DNA of 64,000 nucleotides from JANLVI01 sp031363915 (GCA_031363915.1 JANLVI010000007.1:124001-188000); one strand, 5' to 3'. Shown: positions 33,356 through 42,050, numbered from the stretch's first letter. The notes: generated by a model not told the origin, from the sequence alone. A program made the numbers and translations.

Positions 33356-34488
33356 GCAGCGTGCTCCGCGATCCGCGCGATCGCCGCTGCGATCCGTACC
33401 GCACCGCCGCTCCCGCCCATGCGTTCGCGACCACTCGCCCCCATCTGCGCGCGGCGCGCGGGTTCATCGAGCAGCGCAACGATCGCACGCGCGGCGCCTT
33501 CCACATCCCCGGGCACGATCGCGAGTGCGTCGCCGAGCAACTTCGCCTGCCGCATCCGATACCAGCCCGCCCCGCGCGAAGCGTGCGGCGTCTCGAGCGC
33601 GACGACCGGCAACCCGCAGCCCGCAGCGGCTTCGTTGGCGGTGCCCGCTTGACCGATCGCAACCGTTGCGGTTGCAAGCAGCACCCCAAGACCCCCGCGC
33701 ACGCCGCGCAGCGGAAGCGGTTCGCTCGCGCAAAAAGGCGTCGAGCCGGACTCGTTCTGCAGCACCCAGCCGTCAGCGCGCAAGGCCTGCGCGAATCGCG
33801 CGGCATCGAGACCCGGGGCAAGCGACATCGCGGCTTCGACGCCCACATGCAGTTCGGCAACGCGTCGCGCGACGGCGGCCAGCAACACCGCATCGCCGTA
33901 TGCCGGTTCGCGCGAACCTGGCAAGAGCGCTAGGCGCAGCGGCTGCGTCCACGCAAGCGCTGCGCCATCGTCGTGCAGCAAGTCGACGATCACGTTGCCG
34001 GGCGCCTCAGCCTCAACCCCGTGCGCGCGCAAGTCTGCCGCCGTCGCCTCGTCGCGCACGAAGATCGCGCGTGCGCCGCGCAGGAAGCGCCGCTCGAGAA
34101 AACCGTACGGCTCGACGTAGACACTCTTCGCCGTTCCAACGTAAACGATCGGTCCCGCGGCAAACCGCGCGAGCAGCAGGGCATAAATGTCACCGACGGC
34201 GACGATACAATCATACCGCGACCGCGCGCCGCGCAAGAAATCAATCTGGCGTCCGAGCAGCGCAAGAAATCCAGCGCGCAGGTCGCGCGAAAATGCAGCG
34301 AAGTTGCCCATCGCGACGAGTCCGCCGCTCGGCATCGCACGCTGCGGGCCGACATCAACGAACGAACCCGCGCCGAAGCCCGCGCCCACCAGCGCCAAAT
34401 GGTGCGTTTGCACGTTCGGCAATTCGCGCGCGATCCGCGCGGCGATCGCCGCTTCACCGTGACCGTTGGTCACGAAGAGGACGCGCAT
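33352..34488 (-). CDS. Lipid-A-disaccharide synthase-related glycosyltransferase
   Basis: 378 residues. A GT-B protein with VLFVTNGHGEAAIAARIA at the N-terminus, CIVAVGDIYALLLA in the middle, and LRLALLPGSREPAYGDAVL plus GQAGTANEAAAGCGLPVVAL in the donor domain. This is the pattern of the LpxB-related family best known from cyanobacteria, distinct from true LpxB, which is also present at 35.2 kb. It may add a sugar to a lipid A or undecaprenyl acceptor; the acceptor is unknown. It overlaps the metallophosphoesterase by 1 bp and the ligase by 4 bp, so it is firmly part of the LPS operon. Confidence 0.75.
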   Translation of the reverse strand: MRVLFVTNGHGEAAIAARIARELPNVQTHHLALVGAGFGAGSFVDVGPQRAMPSGGLVAMGNFAAFSRDLRAGFLALLGRQIDFLRGARSRYDCIVAVGDIYALLLARFAAGPIVYVGTAKSVYVEPYGFLERRFLRGARAIFVRDEATAADLRAHGVEAEAPGNVIVDLLHDDGAALAWTQPLRLALLPGSREPAYGDAVLLAAVARRVAELHVGVEAAMSLAPGLDAARFAQALRADGWVLQNESGSTPFCASEPLPLRGVRGGLGVLLATATVAIGQAGTANEAAAGCGLPVVALETPHASRGAGWYRMRQAKLLGDALAIVPGDVEGAARAIVALLDEPARRAQMGASGRERMGGSGGAVRIAAAIARIAEHAA

Positions 34489-35228
34489 TACGCCCGAACC
34501 GGCTCGAGCAGCGGTACGAGATCGAAACGCGTGATACGCGCGCGTTCCGCGGTGAGCGTGAGTTCAGTGCGTGAGACGAAGCGGCCGTAGGGTCCGGCGT
34601 GCACGATCGGCACCTCGCCGACGTACTCCGGTTGCGGCAGCGTATCGTGGCTGTGCCCGCCGAGCAGTAAGTCGATGCGCGGCACGCGGCGCGCGAGTTC
34701 GCGGTCGGCGCGCAAGCCGATGTGCGAGAGCGCGACGAGCGTCACGTCGTCGGGCGTCGATGCGGCGATCGCTTCGGCGACGACGAACGGATCGAGAAAT
34801 CGCCAGCCGAAGATCTTTTCCCAAACGCTGCCGATCGGGTATTGGGGCACGAGCAACCCGAAAAACCGAACGTCGCGCGCGCGCACGCCGTCGTCATAGC
34901 GCAGCGTCTGCTCGGCGGAGAACGGCAGAGCGCGTCCTTTGGTATCGACGAGGTTCGCGCAAAGCAGTGGATGCGCCATCAAGCGCACGCGCGCTTCGAC
35001 GGCACCGAAGATATAGTTGAATTCGCGATTGCCCATCGCTTGCAGATCGTACCCCGCCGCATCGATCTCCGCGACGATCGGCTCGCGCCGGTAAAAGACG
35101 GTCTGCGAACCGCGCAGCGAGTCGCCGCAATCGACGAGCAGTCCGGGCTCGGCCGCGCGTAGAGCGCGCAGCTTCTCGGCGATCGCACCGTTGTTGTGTA
35201 AGTCCGAGGTGTGGTAGATGCGGATCAT
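34488..35228 (-). CDS. Calcineurin-like metallophosphoesterase in the lpx cluster (candidate LpxH-step enzyme)
   Basis: 246 residues, no signal peptide, hence cytosolic. Metal-binding motifs in order: TSDLHNN (D9, H11), CGDS (D36), GNREFN (N67, R68, E69), SHIG, GGHSHD. The fold resembles the catalytic domain of 5'-nucleotidase/UshA, but those have GNHEF, while LpxH, the UDP-2,3-diacylglucosamine hydrolase, has GNRDF. The histidine-to-arginine change seen here is shared with LpxH. It overlaps lpxB by 4 bp, and no LpxH or LpxI is otherwise recognisable in this lpxD-C-fabZ-A-B cluster. A role in removing UMP between LpxD and LpxB is therefore attractive, but inferred. A nucleotidase role remains possible. 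Confidence 0.68.
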   Translation of the reverse strand: MIRIYHTSDLHNNGAIAEKLRALRAAEPGLLVDCGDSLRGSQTVFYRREPIVAEIDAAGYDLQAMGNREFNYIFGAVEARVRLMAHPLLCANLVDTKGRALPFSAEQTLRYDDGVRARDVRFFGLLVPQYPIGSVWEKIFGWRFLDPFVVAEAIAASTPDDVTLVALSHIGLRADRELARRVPRIDLLLGGHSHDTLPQPEYVGEVPIVHAGPYGRFVSRTELTLTAERARITRFDLVPLLEPVRA

Positions 35229-36331
35229 GACGCAGCGAGTCCCAGCGCGTAGACGGCACAGCGGTCGAGGGTCGCAGGATCGCCGAGTTCCGTCCGCAGT
35301 GCGGCGAATTGTGCGTGCTGCGCGCGCGCATCGGCGAGCAGTGATTCGAGCGCGGCGGCGAGCGCGGCGGGCGTTGCGGCGGCTTGAATGAATTCCGGCA
35401 CGGCATCTGTCTTCAATACGAGATTCGGGATCGTGATCCAGCGGCCCGAATACACGCGCAGTGCGATCTTATATTGCGCGTTCGAGAGGACGTAGAGCGC
35501 GATCGTCGGCACGTCGAGCAGCGCCGCCTCGAGCACGGCCGTCCCCGACGCAATCGCGGCGACATCTGCGACGAGCAGCGCCGGACGCGCGCCACGAACG
35601 ATCGTGGCGTCGATATCGGGAAAATCGCCAAGCGCCGCGCGCAACGATTGCTCCGCTTCGCCGTCGGCTGCGCCCAAGACGATCTTGAGCTGTGGGCGCG
35701 TTCGCTGCAGTTCGCGCGCTGCCGCAAAGAGGAGCGCGGTATGGCGCGCGATCTCACTGCGCCGGCTGCCCGGGAGAATCGCGATCGTCCCGCCGTCTGC
35801 GGGTGCCGGCGAGCGCTGCAGCCGCGGCTCGATCGTCGCGACGAGCGGATGCCCGAAATGCGCGATCGGGAGTTTCAACGACCGATAGAAATCGCGCTGA
35901 TGCGTGAAGGGCGTGAGCGGCGTGCAGAGCCGCGCGACCTGGCGCGCGCGCTTCTCGTTGTCCAGCCACGCCGCAGGCGGAAAATAGTAGAGGATGCGGC
36001 CGCGGTACCCGATCCGTCGCAGCGTACTTGCGAGGCGCACGTTGAACGCGCCAAAGTCGATCAGGACGAGCAGATCGGGCGGATTCGCTTTGAGCTCGAA
36101 GGCGGTTACGAACATGATCGAGAGCAGCTTCGGGATTTTTCCGAGCGCGTCGATCGGGCCCATCGAGGCCCAGCCTTGCGTCGACCAGCGTACGGTAAAA
36201 CTGGCCGCGCGCATGCGCTCGTTACCGATGCCTTCGCACGTGAGGTCGGGATCGTGCGCGCGCATCGCGCGCGCGAGGTCGACTGCCGCAAGTTCCCCGG
36301 ACGCCTCGCCCGTTGAGAAAAAGACGCGCAT
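35225..36331 (-). CDS. lpxB: Lipid-A-disaccharide synthase LpxB
   Basis: 368 residues. GT19 features: MRVFFSTGEASGELAAVDLA at the N-terminus, LVLIDFGAFNVRLA, ILYYFPPAAWLDNEKRARQV, FGHPLVATIEPRL, AILPGSRRSEIARH and AIASGTAVLEAALLDVPTI. It joins UDP-diacylglucosamine and lipid X into the lipid A disaccharide at the inner membrane. It lies 8 bp after lpxA and overlaps the metallophosphoesterase by 4 bp. Confidence 0.93.
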   Translation of the reverse strand: MRVFFSTGEASGELAAVDLARAMRAHDPDLTCEGIGNERMRAASFTVRWSTQGWASMGPIDALGKIPKLLSIMFVTAFELKANPPDLLVLIDFGAFNVRLASTLRRIGYRGRILYYFPPAAWLDNEKRARQVARLCTPLTPFTHQRDFYRSLKLPIAHFGHPLVATIEPRLQRSPAPADGGTIAILPGSRRSEIARHTALLFAAARELQRTRPQLKIVLGAADGEAEQSLRAALGDFPDIDATIVRGARPALLVADVAAIASGTAVLEAALLDVPTIALYVLSNAQYKIALRVYSGRWITIPNLVLKTDAVPEFIQAAATPAALAAALESLLADARAQHAQFAALRTELGDPATLDRCAVYALGLAAS

Positions 36332-36339
36332 CGCGCGCG

Positions 36340-37107
36340 CTACTTCATGATCCCGCGCGGAGATTCGGCTTCGACGAAGGCGAGAACCGCGCGTCCCGCG
36401 TCGGTCTTGACCGTCTCTTTGAGCGCAACGACCGCTTGCGAAATATTCCGGTCCGAACGATAGATCGTCTTATACGCGTCCTTGAGATCGGAGAGCACGT
36501 CGGCAGTAAACGCATGACGGCGCAGACCCGGCGAATTGAGTCCGTAGACTTCCGCCGGATTGCCTTCGGCAAGAAAATAGGGCGGCAGATCGCGGACCAT
36601 TTTCGTATACCCACCGACGAAACTGTACGCGCCGATGCGCACGAACTGATGGATCCCGGCCATGCCGCCGATCCCCGCGTAATCTTCGACCGTCACGTGA
36701 CCGGCGAGCTGCGCTAAATTCGACATCGTGACGCCATTTCCGACGCGACAGTTGTGCGCGACGTGCGCGTAGGCGAGCAGCAGACAGTCGTTGCCGATCG
36801 AGGTCACTTCGCCCTCACCCGTCGCCCGGTGGACGCTTGCATATTCGCGGATGACGGTACGGTCGCCGATCGTCGTGTAGGCGATCTCATCGCTTGCTTT
36901 GCGGTCTTGCGAACTCGCGCCGAGCGACGCGAACGGATGCACGATCGTCTCTTCGCCGATCGAGGTGTGGCCGTTGACGACGACTTGCGCAAGCAATTTG
37001 GAACCCGCTCCGATCGAGACGTGCTCGCCTACGATGCAGAACGGACCGATCTCCGCAGTCGCGGCGATGTTGGCGTTCGGGTGAACGATTGCGGTCGGAT
37101 GGATCAT
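36340..37107 (-). CDS. lpxA: UDP-N-acetylglucosamine acyltransferase LpxA
   Basis: 255 residues from the ATG at 37107, overlapping the fabZ stop as ATGA. A left-handed beta-helix of hexapeptide repeats starts at IHPTAIVHPNANI. The catalytic histidine lies in LLLAYAHVAHNCRVGNG, followed by QLAGHVTVEDYAGIGGM and the C-terminal helical domain beginning GLRRHAFTADVLSDLKDAY. It acylates the 3-OH of UDP-GlcNAc with an ACP-bound hydroxyacyl chain, the first lipid A step. The linkage with fabZ is the usual one. Confidence 0.94.
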   Translation of the reverse strand: MIHPTAIVHPNANIAATAEIGPFCIVGEHVSIGAGSKLLAQVVVNGHTSIGEETIVHPFASLGASSQDRKASDEIAYTTIGDRTVIREYASVHRATGEGEVTSIGNDCLLLAYAHVAHNCRVGNGVTMSNLAQLAGHVTVEDYAGIGGMAGIHQFVRIGAYSFVGGYTKMVRDLPPYFLAEGNPAEVYGLNSPGLRRHAFTADVLSDLKDAYKTIYRSDRNISQAVVALKETVKTDAGRAVLAFVEAESPRGIMK

Positions 37108-37577
37108 AGATGGAGGATCGTTGCGTCCAGGCGGAACGCGCGCGGATCGATCGACACGGAGAACATTAATTCGCCAGAGACGGCAAGCTCGCCGTCGACG
37201 CGCGCTTCGGCTTGCACCCAACCGATGTTCTTGCGCGTTTTCGTCACGGTCGTCGTCATCATGAAGCAGTCTCCCGGCACGACCGGTCGACGGAAACGAA
37301 CTTTATCGACGCCCACAAGATACGTGACTTTGCGGTGCATGTCGCCCGGGTTGAGCACCGCGCATCCGCCGAGCTGTGCCATCGCCTCGATCATGTACAC
37401 GCCGGGCATCAACGGGTTGCCCGGGAAATGACCTTGCACCCACGGCTCGTTTGCGGTGACGTTTTTATAGCCGACGGCGCGCACGCCCGGAACGAGTTCC
37501 GTGATGCGGTCGATGAGCAGCATGGGATAGCGGTGCGGCAAGATCGTCATGATCTCGCGCACGTCGTGAATCGACAC
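37104..37577 (-). CDS. fabZ: 3-hydroxyacyl-ACP dehydratase FabZ
   Basis: 157 residues from a GTG at 37577, 2 bp after the lpxC stop. The N-terminus IMTILPHRYPMLLIDRI and the hot-dog active site GHFPGNPLMPGVYMIEAMAQ, with its catalytic histidine and glutamate, are intact. FabZ dehydrates 3-hydroxyacyl-ACP for fatty acid elongation and so competes with LpxA and LpxD for the same acyl-ACP pool. Its position between lpxC and lpxA reflects that balance. Confidence 0.94.
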   Translation of the reverse strand: MSIHDVREIMTILPHRYPMLLIDRITELVPGVRAVGYKNVTANEPWVQGHFPGNPLMPGVYMIEAMAQLGGCAVLNPGDMHRKVTYLVGVDKVRFRRPVVPGDCFMMTTTVTKTRKNIGWVQAEARVDGELAVSGELMFSVSIDPRAFRLDATILHL

Positions 37578-37579
37578 GG

Positions 37580-38431
37580 CTACGGTACGACGGCAGTAAT
37601 CGGGCTTGCGGCACTCCACGGTGCGAGCTCGCGCACCGCCGTGCAATGCAATTTATGACCGCTCTTGATCGCGATGACCTCACACTGCGGATACGCGCCC
37701 AAGAGTGCAAAATCGCCGATCAGATCGAGAATCTTGTGACGCGCGGGTTCGTCGCTCATGCGTAGCGGCGCGAGCGGACCGTCGGGCCCGAAGACCACCG
37801 CATTATCGAGCGTTCCGCCTTGCGCGAGGCCGCGGCGAATCAGCGCCTCGACTTCGTGCAGAAAGCCGAACGTGCGCGCCGGTGCGACCTCGGCGGCGTA
37901 ATTTGCCGGATCGATCTCGACCTCGACGAACTGCGAGCCGACCGGGGCGGGATAGTCGACCGTCATGCGCACGCGAAACGTCGAACTCGGCGTCACGACG
38001 AGCGTCTTCTCACCGTCGCGGAACACCAGGGGTTCGGTGACGATAAAGCGCTGGCGCGGCTCGGTCAGAGTCGCTGTGCCCACGGCGAGGATCGCGTCCG
38101 CAAAAACTTTCGCACTGCCGTCCATGACGGGGATCTCGGGTCCGTCGACCGCGATGAGGGCATTATCGACGCCCATCCCAACCATCGCGGAGAGCAGATG
38201 CTCGACAGTCGAGACGGTATGTCCGCCGCTGCCGAGGACGGTCGCGCGACGCGTATCGACGACGTACTCGCCGCGAGCCGGGAACGTTACGGCGCCATTG
38301 AGACGGAAGCTGAGACCCGCGCCGGCGCGCGCGGGAAAAATTCGCACCCGGGCAGGCTGGCCCGTATGCAATCCGATTCCGCTAAACTCAATGGAGTCGC
38401 GTAAGGTCGCTTGTAGCTGCACTCGTCTCAT
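37580..38431 (-). CDS. lpxC: UDP-3-O-acyl-N-acetylglucosamine deacetylase LpxC
   Basis: 283 residues. Family motifs are GIGLHTGQPARVRIFPA, TVEHLLSAMVGMGVDNA with the first zinc histidine, ARTFGFLHEVEALIRRGLA, and DEPARHKILDLIGD with the other two zinc ligands. SGHKLHCTAVREL carries the conserved catalytic histidine region. It catalyses the committed, zinc-dependent step of lipid A synthesis in the cytosol. The protein is slightly shorter than E. coli LpxC (305 aa). Start at 38431, 55 bp after lpxD. Confidence 0.94.
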   Translation of the reverse strand: MRRVQLQATLRDSIEFSGIGLHTGQPARVRIFPARAGAGLSFRLNGAVTFPARGEYVVDTRRATVLGSGGHTVSTVEHLLSAMVGMGVDNALIAVDGPEIPVMDGSAKVFADAILAVGTATLTEPRQRFIVTEPLVFRDGEKTLVVTPSSTFRVRMTVDYPAPVGSQFVEVEIDPANYAAEVAPARTFGFLHEVEALIRRGLAQGGTLDNAVVFGPDGPLAPLRMSDEPARHKILDLIGDFALLGAYPQCEVIAIKSGHKLHCTAVRELAPWSAASPITAVVP

Positions 38432-38486
38432 CTCACCGATTCAACGAAACCGCGGACACCGAAGGTTTCGTCCATTGACGCTGCGG

Positions 38487-39515
38487 TCACGCTTTGCGAG
38501 CGCTCTCTAGGGCATCAACCCGAGCGAACAGCTTTGGAAGATTCTTGAGGAACACCTGCCCTCGTACCTCGTCCCGGTGGTTACGGGCGGGACGCCCCGA
38601 GACGAACGCGCCGTCGGCAAGATCGCTCCAGACGGCGGTGCCGCCGGCAACCGTCACGCGCGAGCCGATCGTGATATGTCCGTTGAAGCCGCTTTGACCG
38701 CCGACCCGCACGTAATCGCCGAGGGTGGTCGAGCCCGAGATGCCGTTTTGCGCGGCGAGCGCCGAATGTTTGCCGATCCGCACGTTGTGGCCGATCTGGC
38801 AGAGATTGTCGATCTTGGTCCCCTCGCCGATCCGTGTCACGCCGGTCTGCGCACGATCGACCGTCGTATTCGCACCGATCTCGACGTCATCGCCGAGTTC
38901 GACGATCCCGATCTGCGGAATCTTGCGCAGGCGGCCGTCGAGAAAGGCCCAGCCGAAGCCGTCAGAGCCAATCACCGCGCCCGGCTGCAACACGCAGCGC
39001 GACCCGATGCGCGAACCATTTTCGATTACGACGCGGGCGTGGAGGTACGTCTGCTCGCCAATCGTGACGTCATCGCCGATCGCACTTCCCGCGCCGAGAA
39101 TTACACCGGCGGCGACCGTGGTTCGAGCTCCGACGCTCACGTGCGGACCGACGTAGACATCGGGCCCGACGGTTGCCGACGGATCGACCGCCGCGGTCGG
39201 ATGAACGAATGGGCCGCGCGGGCGCGGCGGCTCGAGTTCGGTGAGAAGCGCCGCCAACGCCAAGCGTGTCGATTCGACGACGACCAAGGGTTTTGTCGGC
39301 GCGTCGAGTTCGCCTACGAGCGAGGCGTCGGTCAGGACGGCCGATGCCTTCGAGGCGAGCGCCGCTTTGAGGTACGTGGCGTCGGTCGCGAACGTCATCG
39401 AGCCCGGGCCGACATCATCGACGGCGCGCAGGCCCTCGATGACGATCGAGCCGTCGCCGATCACGCGACCGCCGGTACGCTCGGCAATTGCGGCAAGCGT
39501 ACCGAGTCCGCTCAC
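38487..39515 (-). CDS. lpxD: UDP-3-O-(3-hydroxyacyl)glucosamine N-acyltransferase LpxD
   Basis: 342 residues from a GTG at 39515 that overlaps the previous stop as GTGA. The N-terminal uridine-binding domain has RVIGDGSIVIEGLRAVDDV. A hexapeptide beta-helix (VHPTAAVDPSATVGPDVYVG and many more turns) and the active-site region CQIGHNVRIGKHSALAAQNG follow, then the C-terminal helix. It adds the second acyl chain after LpxC. The linkage bamA-skp-lpxD is a classic one. Confidence 0.94.
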   Translation of the reverse strand: MSGLGTLAAIAERTGGRVIGDGSIVIEGLRAVDDVGPGSMTFATDATYLKAALASKASAVLTDASLVGELDAPTKPLVVVESTRLALAALLTELEPPRPRGPFVHPTAAVDPSATVGPDVYVGPHVSVGARTTVAAGVILGAGSAIGDDVTIGEQTYLHARVVIENGSRIGSRCVLQPGAVIGSDGFGWAFLDGRLRKIPQIGIVELGDDVEIGANTTVDRAQTGVTRIGEGTKIDNLCQIGHNVRIGKHSALAAQNGISGSTTLGDYVRVGGQSGFNGHITIGSRVTVAGGTAVWSDLADGAFVSGRPARNHRDEVRGQVFLKNLPKLFARVDALESARKA

Positions 39516-39910
39516 GGCGCGGGGGTCGCTTTCGCTTCGTCGATCTTGAGGATTTTCTCGACGTCGGCGGTGATATCGACGCCGCCGTACCCGGTTGCCT
39601 GACGCGTAAAGACCATCTTCAGATGCTTGTCCGTCGCAACTTGCTGTGCGGCGTTGCGCACGTCATCGGCGATTTCGTTCTGCACTTGCACGTAACGATC
39701 TTGGAGTTTCGCGCGCAGCTTCGCTTTGTCGCCGGCCGAGGCTCGCGAGCGTTCGATGGCAGCGGCGTCCGCGTTGATTTGGTTTGCATTGTTGATGTAT
39801 TTCGGCCAATACGAGACGAGCCGCGGGACGTCCAGCGTTGCGATATCGCTCTTCGGTGCCGACGTGCAGCCGGCTGCGGTGAGGAGAGCGGCGATGATGA
39901 TACGTTTCAC
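39512..39910 (-). CDS. OmpH/Skp-like lipoprotein, single module
   Basis: 132 residues from a GTG at 39910. The lipobox TAAGC predicts a lipoprotein with mature cysteine near residue 15. A helical hairpin of about 80 residues (NADAAAIERSRASAGDKAKL, VQVQNEIADDVRNAAQQVAT) is followed by the short motif FTRQATGYGGVDITADVEKI. The same motif closes each of the two upstream Skp-like proteins. It overlaps the neighbours on both sides by 4 bp. Likely a membrane-anchored periplasmic holdase serving BamA. Confidence 0.65.
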   Translation of the reverse strand: MKRIIIAALLTAAGCTSAPKSDIATLDVPRLVSYWPKYINNANQINADAAAIERSRASAGDKAKLRAKLQDRYVQVQNEIADDVRNAAQQVATDKHLKMVFTRQATGYGGVDITADVEKILKIDEAKATPAP

Positions 39911-41235
39911 TCGTGAAGGCTTTCGATGTCTTTCTGTGCGTCGGCCGTGAGGTCCACACCAGTCGCCGAACCGACGATGTTGTTGAGGACCACGGAGACC
40001 CCGCGATTGTGCGCGACCACGCGCACTTCGCGATTGATCTGATCGATGATCTGGCCGTAAAGATCATCGCGTTTCTTTTGCAGCGCGGCAATTTGCTCGC
40101 GCGCGCCGTCTTGGGCTCGGGCGTCGATGCCGTGCAACACCTCGAATCGCCGCGTGAGATCGGATTTAGTCCGATTGAAATCCTCGATCGTCGACTTCGC
40201 ATCGGCTTCAAATTTCTTCTGGTAATCGGCGTGCAGCGCGGTGATTTTCGCGCGTAAGTTCGGCGGCAGGTTCGGACCGGGTCCGCCTACGGTTTGCGTC
40301 TGCGCGATGACCGGTCCGGCCGGAGCCGCGAATTGCGCGCGCAGGGTCGTCTCGCGCGCTTTGAGTTTTGCGATCGAGCGGGCCCGGATGTCGGCGGCTG
40401 CCGTGCGCACATCGCGGAGGACGCCTTCACGCAACTGCGTTTGCAGCGCGCCGAGCGTCGCTTGGTCTTTGTTGCGCATCGCGCCGACGGCGTCCGACTC
40501 GCGCCGCTCAATCGCCGCGAGTTGAGCCTTCGATTCTTCGCGTGCTGCATCGTCGAGCGCGAGGTTGGAGAGACGCGTTTTCAAACTCAGCCGTTCGCCC
40601 GCATCTTTGTTCGCAAGCTCGAGCGAGAGCTGCGCTTCTTTCGATTGCAGTTCGTCGCGCTTGGCATTGTACGTCCGTTCGGCTCGCGCTTGCAACGCGC
40701 GCGTCGCCGCATCGATCGCCGAACGGTCTTGGGCCTCAAGCGCGGCGCGATAGGTATTGAAATCGGACTGCGCGGCCTTCGCCGCACCCGCATATTGTTT
40801 GCTTGCCGTCGCGTTGATTTGGCTTGCGATCTGTGCGGTCGAACGGCCCGGCGTCGATCCGCCGACGAGAGCCGCCGAAATCGCTGCGTTTTCACGCTTC
40901 GCGTACTCGTCTTGTTTTTGGTGCAAAATCTTCTCGGTGCGCACGCGCGCGGCATCGAGTTCGACTTGGAGCTGCTTCTCACCGCGCGCCAGCTCCGGTC
41001 CCGAAGCCACGGCAGCGGGAATCGTCGCCGTCAGATTGAGCGCGTCGATCGAGGTATCGTACTCCGCCAGCTGGCCGTACAGTGGATGCCGTTTGACCAG
41101 CTCTTGCATGCGGACATAGCCGACCTTACCGCTCGAGGTGGCAGGGCCGGTAGAACTTGCGGGGGCCAGCGTCGCCGCCTGCTTCGCGCACGCGGCGAGC
41201 ACGCAGAGCGCGACCGCCGCCAGAACTCGACGCAC
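39907..41235 (-). CDS. Large OmpH/Skp-like coiled-coil lipoprotein
   Basis: 442 residues, more than twice the size of Skp (about 160). The lipobox LAAC is near residue 15. The mature protein begins with the OmpH-type GKVGYVRMQELVKRHPLYG, then about 300 residues of helix rich in alanine, lysine, glutamate and glutamine (coiled-coil). It ends in a canonical OmpH C-terminal segment with NREVRVVAHNRGVSVVLNNI and TGVDLTADAQKDI. This looks like a Skp hairpin with greatly lengthened tentacles. It lies 1 bp downstream of the tandem-module Skp gene and overlaps the next by 4 bp. Probably a periplasmic chaperone for outer-membrane proteins. Confidence 0.65.
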   Translation of the reverse strand: MRRVLAAVALCVLAACAKQAATLAPASSTGPATSSGKVGYVRMQELVKRHPLYGQLAEYDTSIDALNLTATIPAAVASGPELARGEKQLQVELDAARVRTEKILHQKQDEYAKRENAAISAALVGGSTPGRSTAQIASQINATASKQYAGAAKAAQSDFNTYRAALEAQDRSAIDAATRALQARAERTYNAKRDELQSKEAQLSLELANKDAGERLSLKTRLSNLALDDAAREESKAQLAAIERRESDAVGAMRNKDQATLGALQTQLREGVLRDVRTAAADIRARSIAKLKARETTLRAQFAAPAGPVIAQTQTVGGPGPNLPPNLRAKITALHADYQKKFEADAKSTIEDFNRTKSDLTRRFEVLHGIDARAQDGAREQIAALQKKRDDLYGQIIDQINREVRVVAHNRGVSVVLNNIVGSATGVDLTADAQKDIESLHE

Positions 41236-41236
41236 G

Positions 41237-42049
41237 TTACTTCAGAACGCTCGTGACGTCTACGGTAATGTCTGTACCGCCGAAGACGATGTTGCGCTTG
41301 TCGACAACGAGTATCAGATTCTTCTTCTTGGCAACGCCGGCGATTGCATCGCGCGTTTTATCGACCAGGGGCTTGAGCGTCGACTCTTGTTTATCGTCGA
41401 TCGTCTTTTGATACGCCTTGACGATGTCGTTGCGATCCTTATCGGTTTTCGCCGATTTGAGCTTGTCTTTGGTCGCGGCGAGCTGGTCCTGACCGAATTT
41501 AGTCACGTCGGCTTGCGCCGCTTTGACGCTCGGGAGCGCATCGATCTGCGTTTGATCGACGTAGCCGACGCTCGAAGGCGGCGGCGTGTTGACCGGCGGG
41601 ACAGGATCGCCGACACCGCCGAGCAAATCGGCGACGTTCTTCGTGATATCCGTTCCGCCGTACACGACGATCTGGCGGTCGACGACGACCGAGAGATTCT
41701 TGCTCGAGGCGACCGATGCGATCGCAACTTGCGCTTTGCCGAAAAGCGGCCCGAGCAACTGGCGCTGTTTATCGGCCATCTTCTGCTGGAACTCGCCTTG
41801 CAACTTCAGCTTGTCGGCTTGCGAACGCGCGGACTTGGCGCGATTTTGAAACTGTTTGGCAAGGCTCGTTTGGTAGTCTTGCAGTTGACGGTTGGCCGCC
41901 TGAAATGCCGGTAGCGACGCAAGCTGATCCTGCGCAACGAAGCCGATGTCGACGACATCGGCAGCGAGAACCGCGGGCGCGGCAAGGATTGCGACGAGCG
42001 CGAGAGCCGCCGCCGCCGAGCGGCGGAGGCGGTGCGAGAACGAATTCAT
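41237..42049 (-). CDS. OmpH/Skp-like periplasmic protein with two tandem modules
   Basis: 270 residues from the ATG at 42049. A signal peptide (AAALALVAILAAPAVLA) is followed by two Skp-like modules. Module 1 runs from IGFVAQDQLASLPAFQAANR to VVVDRQIVVYGGTDITKNVA, and module 2 from VGYVDQTQIDALPSVKAAQA to LVVDKRNIVFGGTDITVDVT. The two are clearly related to each other, so this is an internal duplication. Skp is normally a single module that trimerises; two per chain would change the oligomer. It follows bamA by 1 bp, the usual place for skp. Confidence 0.75.
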   Translation of the reverse strand: MNSFSHRLRRSAAAALALVAILAAPAVLAADVVDIGFVAQDQLASLPAFQAANRQLQDYQTSLAKQFQNRAKSARSQADKLKLQGEFQQKMADKQRQLLGPLFGKAQVAIASVASSKNLSVVVDRQIVVYGGTDITKNVADLLGGVGDPVPPVNTPPPSSVGYVDQTQIDALPSVKAAQADVTKFGQDQLAATKDKLKSAKTDKDRNDIVKAYQKTIDDKQESTLKPLVDKTRDAIAGVAKKKNLILVVDKRNIVFGGTDITVDVTSVLK

Positions 42050-42050
42050 T

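Noticed and set aside
31979..33652. 557-codon plus-strand frame opposite the O-antigen ligase and LpxB-related genes
   Set aside because: Extremely rich in Arg, Glu and Asp and in the mirror frame of two convincing genes; no homology signal.
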